NCBI GenBank assembly: GCA_036244855.1
Contig: BQKZ01014192.1
Span: forward strand, 1 to 11,010
DNA length: 11,010 nucleotides
Direction: 5' to 3'
Source of the DNA: Temnopleurus reevesii
Lineage: Eukaryota > Echinodermata > Echinoidea > Temnopleuroida > Temnopleuridae
Part shown: piece by piece, positions 1-9,600 of the stretch
How the letters are laid out: each line of letters opens with the position of its first letter
Position numbering within the stretch: position 1 is the first letter of the stretch
Notes under the pieces: generated by a model
Told to the model about the DNA's origin: nothing
The model's input: only the letters and a program-made list of their open reading frames with translations
Database searches by the model: none
Translations under genes and position numbers: made by a program

Positions 1-23
1 AACACAGGTCAATTTATGACTGT

Positions 24-75
24 CCAAAACTGCTTGATTACAGGTGCACACCACCACGCCTCAGGAGATTTCATA
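24..75 (-). repeat. short segment resembling a primate Alu/7SL left arm
   Basis: On minus, positions 61-36 read AGGCGTGGTGGTGTGCACCT then GTAATC, as in many Alu left arms. The flanks (AAATCTCCTG before, AAGC after) only partly agree. Too short to name confidently; in an invertebrate it would be a coincidence, a 7SL-like fragment or contamination. Confidence 0.3.
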
Positions 76-221
76 GATAAGTTAATGAGCATTATACACA
101 GGACATGATTGAAAACAAATTCTGTAAAATAAACCTATGTCTTTTTTTCAGTGTTTAGAAGCCTAAATATTTAATTCTTTACCTGTGTTGAAAGAGTTCA
201 AGGTAAAGAGACTGAAATGGA

Positions 222-511
222 GGCGTCGTGGTGCAGTGGTTACACTCTCGCCTATCAACAAGAGGGTCGCAGGTTCAAATCCCATCCATGACATTAATTT
301 CCTTCAGCAAGAAATTCATCCCTATTGTGCTACACTCAACCCAGATGAGGTGAATGGAGATCTGTCAGGATTTTACTAGAAATGCAGCGCGCTGCTTACA
401 GCTGCACTGCTAAAGCCAGGGTAATTATGCTACATTGCAGAGTGCTTAGGGACGACTAATAAAGCTAGTGTTAGGCGCTATACAAGAATGTATAATTATT
501 ATTTTTATTAA
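222..511 (+). mobile_element. tRNA-derived SINE, antisense in an RTEL1 intron
   Basis: The head (222-295) has a pol III A box (TGGTGCAGTGG) and B box (GGTTCAAATCC, 272-282). It is followed by a core with TTCCTTCAGCAAG and CTACACTCAACCCAGATGAG, and a 3' end GGCGCTATACAAGAATGTAT before an AT-rich tail. The 3' end resembles the LINE tail at 6378-6425 read on minus, consistent with LINE-driven mobilisation. No clear target-site duplication was found. The reading frames through this stretch are incidental. Confidence 0.8.
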
Positions 512-520
512 TTTATTTAC

Positions 521-680
521 CTTTCTTCTTTGCTTTGTTGGAGGAGCTTGCCCATATGTCAATCTTTCCTGCCTTCTTTCTCTCCTCAGCGTGCCTGATG
601 TGTACCTTGTAATATTTTGTCATCTGAGAGATCGACATCGGATTCCTGGGACCCTCTGGACCATCTCGATTGAAAACAAT
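521..680 (-). CDS. RTEL1: RTEL1 exon m, last exon in the window
   Basis: 160 nt after a CCTTTTAG acceptor, ending at GTAAAT in phase 1. It encodes [15 protein letters not shown], then [19 protein letters not shown], then [22 protein letters not shown] and the closing basic run match the stretch of vertebrate RTEL1 before KVLSYWCFSPG, whose exon would be next and is not in the window. The donor is followed within about 10-20 nt by the 3' tail of an inserted SINE. Confidence 0.92.
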
Positions 681-3600
681 CTAAAAGGAAACACAGAATC
701 AATTCTTTTACATCTCATAATGTGCCTGTCACATTTTTCCTTAAGTGGGTTGCCAAGGTATGAACGAACTTGAGAAAACCGCGCATACATTGCTTAATTA
801 AAGTTAAGCAAAGTATAAAAATTTAGGTCAATAAACTGGGTGACTTCAAGTACGGTGTTGAATGCTGGTGTTGGTGTTGCAACAAAATCAACACCAGCCT
901 CAACACCAAACTTGAAGTCTGTCGGTGTTTGGGGTAGACCTCGCAAGATTCTGACGCATTTCCGGTCGTTTCTGTATCACTTCTGTAAACTGACCAACAG
1001 TGTTGGAGCTCGGTTTACGGACCGTTTTGCTCTCTCAACACCAACACCGAGCACCGTACTTGAAGTCACCCACTGTCTCTATTGGATGGAAACATAAATT
1101 TCAGAAATTATGTGGTACAAGCAAGAGTGATTTAAAAGCATATTCTGCTTGTTGGATGAGAACATGTAGAAGTATGCAATTCATTTTTATATCAAAAGCA
1201 TACAGTTTTGCAACAAAATAACTAGTAGAACAAGTTAATGTCCATTTCTTTCTTTCTTTTGTGGGGAAAATTAACTTCTGCAGAGAAATCTTTTCATAAC
1301 CGGGTCCTTAAGAGCATTAAAATCAACTTGTTATAGCAGGTTTCTTGCAATATCAGTGTAAAAAAAAGAAAGAACTATAATTGAGCAGGGACAGACAAAA
1401 TCAACTGCTCATATCACAGAACTTGTTATATACAAGCAGTATTTCACCAAGATGAGGAAGACTATAAGGACCACTGGTTTAACTTATTATGCTAAATAAT
1501 TCATATTCATGTGAGGATTCAGCAGAAGACCTGATAACAGAGACTCCTAAATTTATTCTTTAAATCTTCCGTATCTTGGTGAATTGCCCTGATGTCTTCA
1601 CAACAAGGTTCTACTGTATTTGACTTACAGTGATAATGTCATGAAACTTTTGAAGACCAGCCGCCTTGTTGTGGAATACAGTTGAGCCTGGTAATTTGAA
1701 GGAAAAAAGTTCAGAAAAACTTATAGATNAAGTTCAGAAAAACTTATAGATCGATATGTCACAAAAATAGAAAGGAATGTAAATAATTTCAATATCACAT
1801 ATTGACATGAAGATGCAGCCGATTCGGAAATTTGCAAGAATGTGCTAGAACATGATGCTAGAGTTAAACCCATCAGAACAAGAATACTTCAGAAAATATT
1901 CAAACCACATTCTTAATACAGTCTAACCTCGTTATAACGAGGTCGTTGGGACCAGAGGAATTACCTCATTATATTGAAACCTTGTTATATCAGGGTCAAA
2001 ATACAATAAAATACAAAGAGATGGGACAAGGAAAATTACCTTGTTATGACGAGAGCTCGTTATATCAGTCCTCTCTATAACGAGGTTTGACTGTACCAAA
2101 CATGTATTGAAATCGTACACCTACAGAAATATGCGCACATATTGAAGTGCAGAGATTACAGAAAATGGGAACTGCTTTGAATGATGATGAGATCTAAAAA
2201 CATTCCAAATTATGTTCATGATTGTAATAGCAGCAATACATGGACATACAGGTAGTTACTCATTGTGAAATTCTGAATTGTCACTGGATTCACCAGTGTA
2301 CTCATATTTCCCTATTGACTGCTGAAAATTATATTGAATACAAGAGGAATGAATGACGATTTGGACATACATGGAAAATAGGTATTTCTATACGTCAAAA
2401 CAGAGGTTGAGGCAGATGCGAAGTGGGAAAAGGAGGAAGAGGTGAATAGATGAAAAATGGGTCCATGAATCCAATCACTAATACTTATTTCTGATTATAT
2501 CTTTACTTACTATTTGTGAGATGTGAGATCATTTTTTCTAGGAGCTGCATGAGTTCATTCTTTGTCTCCCCATTGATGTTCACTTGACTGAAGAACTCAA
2601 AGATAAAACTAGAAGAGGAAGATAATTGAAATAATTCTTGCCTTATCCCAACATGAATAAACACTGATTGACGGTGCTTTACTGAGAAGTTGTGAAAAAA
2701 TCACAGGCATTCTCGGGTAGGAATCGAACCCACGATCTCCTGATGACTAGACAGGTGTCTTACCACTAGACCACCGAGAACCGATGGCAGTGGAGGGCTC
2801 GATTTGTGTTATAGTAGCAGGTATTGCGTAAATATCAATTGAATGATTTTTGTGTTCGGTAGATAAATAATTGAAAAAAACACAAAATTCATTCAATTGA
2901 TGGAAGAGAAAGATAACGCAAAGGAAAGGCATAAAACCATTGTCTTTGATGCTTAGGAACTCTTTCCATACATCCAATAAATGAATTACATGTTACCACA
3001 CAACTTAGAATAGTCTAGTATGATCAATTCTCGCAACCGACAATAAACTCAACTTAAGAATCGCAGATGGCGCTATGCAGTTTTAACTAGAATGACGTCA
3101 TATAAGTTGACTTACCTTCTTCCGGTTACGTATATTTGCATTTATATCTCATCTATGAATATTCATGAGCTATCAAGCTATATGATTGGTCAATGGGAGC
3201 AAACATGCTTACATATATTTCAACTAGAAAACAAGCCTCTAAAATGAGTTCGGTCTATTTTTCAATATACTCAACCGCGGTAGAAATGCACAACTGCGCA
3301 CGCGCAGAACACGTGAAGCGGTCTGCGAAAACGTAAACAAATATGGCGACGTACACGAAGGATTTTGCGGTCGACCAGCTTTTGTTCAACTAATTTGTAA
3401 TCGTTCATCCTATGAAATGTTTGAATGGATAACATTATCTTGCTCACAATAAGGCTCTACTCTATATAAGAACAAATACTGCAATCCAGGAGAAAAATGT
3501 TGTTTAATAATCAACTAGAAGACGTACTGTGGCAGTGCAGCACTGTTCCGTGACTGAGTGGTACCGACTGAGTGTGACAGTGAATGACTGTGTCTGAGTA

Positions 3601-6600
3601 CGGTACGGTGCCTTACCGCACTGGTATGCATACAGACTGGAGCGCCTGAAAACACGACAGTTATCTGAGTAAGTTGCACCTTTTACCAGAGATATAAATC
3701 AAATACCCGAACAGTTACTTCGAAAGTATATTGGAATTATAATTCTTCGGATGGGCTAGCAAAGAAAACTATTTTTCCTCCGGGGCTTCGCCCCTCGGAA
3801 AAATAGTATTGCTAGCCCATCCTCAGAAATATAATTCCAATATACTTTCTCAGAGCTCGGGATATTTGAATAGTGTTTTCAAAGGTTCTAGATCGAAAAA
3901 TCATGTTGCTTTGCACTTTATGTTAAATATTTCCTGATATTAACTTTCATTACACCAAGGTTTGTTTCTTTTATACAGTACCAAGTACCTTTGATAGTGC
4001 TAAAAGAAGAAAAATGGGCAATTATCCAAAAGGATAGTCATGGCACCTGTATTAGCTTCCCAAACCGGAAGTCCCCTAGTCAACTGTAACGGATCAATAT
4101 CGACGATATCGTGAGATATCGTTTAATATCGGGTATAGTCGGTTGCGAGAATTACAACAACATTTTGTGACTAGATGCTAAATTATTGTGATGGAATATT
4201 TTTAACCATTTTACAAAATTGTTCTTTATCATAAATTTGCGTTCATAAAAATTCCATCATATTTCTTCAGATAAAAATTACAATCCTGTTGACCATACAC
4301 CTTTTGAAATTCATTTCAAACTCTGTATATATTGTATTGCTGTGTGTTTTGAAGTATCAAAATTTAACAAAATGAAATGATGAACATACAGGTGAAATGA
4401 TGAACATACCTTCCAGGCTTCGTGATTCCCTTCCCATCCTCAGGGAGCTTGAATGAACCAATGTATTCCTCCAAGTCTAGGAAGAGTTCTGGGGATGAAA
4501 ATTTCAGAAAATATTTGAAAAATTCGTAATAGAATTGATTTCTTCTCATAAAATAACATAGTGTCATAATAATATTGATAATTAAAAAATAAAGACTTAC
4601 TGTTGAGAGTGGCAATGGGGATAGGAATTTAAGAACATATATTGAAATTGTGAAATGAAAATGATTTGTCCTCATAAAATAATATCATCTCATGTTAGTA
4701 TTAATAATTGAAAAAATAAAGACTCACTTTTGAGAGTGGCAAGCCCAGCTGAATCAAAATCATCATCTGCAAAAGAGACAGAACAACATTAATAATCAAT
4801 ATGTTGACAATTTGGGGATTTATGACAGTTCTACACTTCATTCTGAAATTCTCTGCATCAAATGGCAAATCATGTCATAATTAATGATAAAGATTTTCTG
4901 TAGATTCTTTATATCTGCTGCTCCTGCATCTGCTAAAACATAAAAATGTGTTAAATCGTCCAGTAGAGATGAAAGTTTAAATTGATCAGAGGGCATGAAA
5001 ATCAACTCTATTGCAATAATTGGCACAATCATGGAAAAAATAAATGACCAGAGTATGAATTAAGGCTTTAGCCTGAAAAAAAAACTAGCATCCCTGAACC
5101 TTTAAAGGGTTAATCATATTTGAGCTGCTTCACGTGAACTCACCTCCGCCAACACCATCTCCATGGTAACGCTCATTGAGCATAGCGACCTCTACAGTCC
5201 TCTTGAGGAGGTGGTCCGTCTCCTCAACACAGGAAGCAAGGTCAAACGAGGTCAGGTCAAATGATGCACTCTCTTCACACATCTTCTCCTGAGGATTTAA
5301 CACAATCAAACAGAAAAATTGATCTCATAATTTAAATAAAGCAATATAAATATGAAAAACCCATGCCCTCAAAAATGGTTAAACTCTAAACTATCAAATG
5401 GATTTGTGTTCTTTACACCATTAAGTGAGAAGGTTTCAGTTCAAATCATGCACTCTCCCGACACATCTTCACCTATTAAGGAATTAACACAAAAACAAGA
5501 GGAAAGTCACTCTCAGATCTTACATAATAGTCTATTCATAATGAATAAGCTGAACATTTCATTGTTGCTTTTATTTTGTGAATTTCACAATCCTGTCCAA
5601 GCTAAAATTATCAATGGTCCTAAACCACTAAAATCTTGGATTATACAATAAGCATGGCCAAGAAATAAATAAGCTCTGAATCTGCAAATTAATATCAACA
5701 ACATCTATTGTCTAAATTATATTCAATTGGTATTTTAATTTCACTATTTTTTCTGTAGAGAATAAAATCATGTTTCAGACACCATATATCAAGCTGCCAT
5801 TTAGAAGGGTCCCTAGTTGGTCCATATACATTTGGGACAAAATGGGACCAGGATAACAATAGAGCACTTTGGGCTGTATGGGAAAAGTGTCATGAAATGA
5901 TATCATTATTTACAGATTTGTGTTTTGCTGAAGGAAATTTATGCCATGAGAGGGAATCGGATTGGTTGAAAGGCGAAAGTCAAAACCACTTAATGCTTTC
6001 ACAAGATAAATGTGAGTGAGAGGAACAACTTCATTCTATCGAAGATAAACTTACCACATTGTGCGCTTCATCAAAGATGACAATATTGCCAGCTAGCTCA
6101 ATTCCATGAATACGTCGGGACTGATTGAAAAGAGGGAAAACATAAATTTCAGATTTTGCTCATTCAAATCACACATTTGATGAAATAGGAGAAACATGAA
6201 AATAAATGAGGAAAACGGTCCATGCAGACATATATTTAGGATTTTCATCAAAGACTCGAAAGCAAAGACTTCTCTGTTTTATGAAAAGTTACTTCCCATA
6301 AAGCAAAGCTTTGGTAAAAGTGAATCACAGTATGGCTCATCAGTGTTAAATCGCTTGTATCTTGAAAAATACTGGACCGATAATAATAATAACTATAATA
6401 TCTATAACATTTATATGGCGCTTTATACTGGTGTTTCTAAGCGCCTTGCTATTGCTAAATTAAATCCTTAACAAATTAAATTAAATTAAATCAAATTTAA
6501 AAAGAAAGAGGAAAAAAGAAATAAAATTAAGGCAAAAGATGTGAGCCTCCATAAGTGAAGACCAACCCACAGCTGAGTGAGGTAAACTAGGCATTGAAGA

Positions 6601-9600
6601 GATAAGTTTTGAGTAAAGTCTTGAATTGTTCGATAGAGCTGGCATTGTGGATAAATGAGGGCAACTGATTCCAAAGGCAAGGGGCAATTACAGAAAAGGC
6701 TCTATCACCATAGTAAGTATTTGTTCGGGGACCACGTATATTTAAAGCTGCAAGGTTGTTGATGAACGTAGCCCGCGGAGAGAGCTCGAGGAGCGGCAGG
6801 AGATTAGATCAGAAAGATATGCAGGTCTGGAGACAGGCCGTTGTGATGAACACACAATTTTTGTTTTGGCCAAAACAAGACTTTGGCCAAAACAAGAATT
6901 GTTTAAAATAATGTACCTGCTGAATCAGCTACAGATTTCATTTCAATTCTCAACAATGTTTGTCATTGCTCACCGGTACATCAAGAATATCACCACTATT
7001 GATCAGTCAGTGTACAGTGAAGAAAAAAAGAAAAACAATACCCAAATTTAACTCACCTTAGGGTCTAAGAGGTAATTATATGGCATGAATATGATATCTG
7101 CTGAGGTTTTGAGCTCTCTGGCCATGTAGTATGGACACACTCTAAAGTGCAGTAGAATAATCAATGATAATATCTCTGAGCTTTATTTAACAAGTGCGCG
7201 CGTGCACGCAGTCTTCATTTCTGCTGACAAAGCAGTTTACATCAGGAATATCACCATTTCCATAGCTGAACCATCCATTTAAAATGAAGCAAAAAGGGAA
7301 AAAACCTAAAATACAGCTTACCTTAGGGTCTAGGAGGTAATTATATGGCATGAATATGATATCTGCTGAGGTCTTGAGCTCTCTAGCCATGTAGTAAGGA
7401 CACACTCTGAAAGATGAGAAAACAAATCATAAAACATGATATTGTACAACTTGTACAGTTCCATGATGCAAGCACAATTTACATGCAGCAATATATACTT
7501 CAATAGCAATACGGTAAATAATGCATAACATTAATTAGGTGCTTCTGCTTCTCTTTGAATTTTCCTGTCCTGCGCCTTGAGCACATTATTCATGTGGAAT
7601 CTGGCGCATTAAATGTACCCCTATTATTATTATTATTATTATTATTAATACGGGTGTTTCTAAGTGCACAGTCTTCTGATTATGAAAAGATTATTACCCA
7701 GTAAATTAAATTTAAAAAACATGCTCTTACTGATTCATCATAATCTTACCGATTCATCCAGTCTGGCATTCATTTCATACTACACACTAATACTTTCATA
7801 ATGCATGAATGATTTTTAAAGTGTTTTCAGTAATAGGAGATATTGAAATTTGCAATCAAACTGAAGTACAAAACTGCAATTACATGGTGGAACATTAATA
7901 TAGATGCATAGTGGCAACTTTTTACAGGGTAGGGCGACCACAAATTTTACACAAAAATAATCTCTTAGATTTCCTTGCATAATCGGCTTCTCTGTGAGCC
8001 TTTTACCGTTGCTCAGTTCCGTGGACAGTCCGTAGCAATATGTGGCTCAATAAACTTGAGAATATTCTGCATTACTTAACGCCGGTTATTTTATTTTACC
8101 ATCATGTTTTTATAATCTTATCAACATTTATCACTTTCTTTCTCTTTATATTTAGTCAGTTTGGAAGATCGTAATTCTTGTTATCTGGATGCAACTGCAA
8201 ATTTCGTACCCGAAAAGTATATAAAAAAATGTGAAAATGAGCCCTAAGAAAATATCCCGCTATACTGCATATGTCAATGTCAATGGTACATACTGAAACA
8301 AAATACAATGCTCTTACATATACCTCAAAGGAAACGTTAAGATTACTCACTTGTGAACATTTCCCAGTTTGACAAGTTCTTCAATGTCTAGAATACCTTC
8401 AGAAAAGGCTTTCTCCCCTTTCTTATCTGCAAGAATTAAACAATTAGCAAATATAAATCGCATCGTGTGTACCTTACCCTCAAAATGCAGACATGCAATT
8501 GTAAATAAAATAATTTAACAAAAATAACATTAAAAAATGTGATAAAGGATGTGAGGAAAGAAAACAGATATTCTTTCCATCCTTATAGGCTCCGAGTTAG
8601 ATCTGACTGAAAGTAATAATAATAATAATAATAATTATGTATTTTATTTAGCCAGGGCAGGAAGTTTTGTGTTGATTCGTGAATGACTGTATGGTAAGAT
8701 TTGGCAAGGGTGTTTGGTCTCAAAGGAGGGTAATTAATTCAGCTGCTTGGTTATTTCCATTCTAATTTCTTCTATTAAGAACATTCCATAATAGTTAGAA
8801 TCCTATAATTGTAGCTATATTTCTAGTACTGTACAATATGAGTTACTAGGTTTTTCCAGATTTTTGCAAAGAAGGATGATAGTGACACATATTTTTGTTA
8901 CAAAATAGAATAATTGAACTCACTGTCTAGATTGTTGTGAAAGTGACACATCTTGGCATTCACTTTGGCACGACACATGTGAACCTATGGGTGGAGACAA
9001 ATAATGAAAATATTGTGTTAAAATGTACTCCATTCACGGATCATTCCATACAATGGTTGAATTCAGGTGAATTCAATATCATAAAATTTATGAGAATCTA
9101 TTCCCTGTATACAGTTACATGTAGCTCGATGCAAATTATTGGTCTCGATCTTTTCATTCCCACGCTCTTCTACAGCTAGTGTCTCTCTCTTTCTCATCCC
9201 AGCTCCCACCTGGGATACAGCTTGGTCATATATTTTCCCCCATTGAATCTTTCTATCTTCCTCACTCCCTCACTCTCATTTCATTACACCCTCCCCCTAC
9301 AGTCACTGCCCCCACCCTCCCCCCCCCCCCCCCTCCTTTTTTTTTAAATTTCCCTCCTCCTTGTTTCATAATCTATATGCTTGTTTTATGATCAATTACA
9401 ATAACCTTATCTCTGACTGCCCTTCTTTTCTGTATTTTTCTATGTGAATCATTACCCACTGACGTGGGTCCCATTCATATCATGATTATTTGCTCTAAAA
9501 AACCTTCTTTATGTTTACCTTGGCTGAGTTGCTTTCTGCTTTCAGTACTTCTGGGTGAATACACATCTGCTCTCGAGATCCTAGCACCGACACTCTGGGT

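Larger units (their letters stand above)
3026..4153. mobile_element. 1.1-kb element bounded by inverted repeats, unknown family
   Basis: AATTCTCGCAACCGAC at 3026-3041 is repeated perfectly inverted at 4138-4153. Further in, AGTTGACT and TTCCGGTT at 3105-3127 recur inverted at 4063-4086 with similar spacing, so the ends were probably longer inverted repeats. Base composition is less AT-rich than the surrounding intron. No transposase frame was found and no clear target duplication. It lies wholly inside the 1801-nt intron between exons j and k. Confidence 0.6.

Noticed and set aside
185..379. 64-codon plus-strand open frame
   Set aside because: It runs through the SINE tRNA head and core; no protein similarity.
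840..1221. Two overlapping plus-strand open frames
   Set aside because: They lie in the MITE and its inverted repeats and have no coding character.
1593..1675. Inverted CACAACAAGG/CCTTGTTGTG spanning exon l as a regulatory pre-mRNA stem
   Set aside because: It is 10 bp with no supporting context; similar matches are expected by chance.
3463..3470. TATATAAG as a TATA box
   Set aside because: The downstream ATG opens only 18 codons, and the sequence is common in AT-rich introns.
4838..5032. Minus-strand 64-codon frame as a separate gene
   Set aside because: Only its middle part resembles micro-exon i; the rest is intron read-through. It is explained by the decayed exon copy.
5040..5115. Short palindromes (GGCTTTAGCC, AACCTTTAAAGGG) as transposon ends
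   Set aside because: No partner ends or target duplication; too short to support an element.
5352..5651. 99-codon plus-strand open frame
   Set aside because: It is antisense to the decayed exon h copy and plain intron, with no recognisable domain and no splice context.
6196..6471. Plus-strand 91-codon frame, and TTCATCAAAGA near 6250 as a copy of the DEAH exon
   Set aside because: The frame runs into the antisense LINE tail. The match to exon g is only 11 bases with no extension, so chance is likely despite the other exon copies nearby.
7057..7406. Haplotype or assembly duplication as the explanation for the twin exons
   Set aside because: The flanking introns are strongly diverged while the exons differ only at synonymous sites. 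Allelic copies would be similar throughout. Read depth could still settle this.
9179..9391. Proline-rich plus-strand frame
   Set aside because: It is produced by the C/T-rich low-complexity tract.
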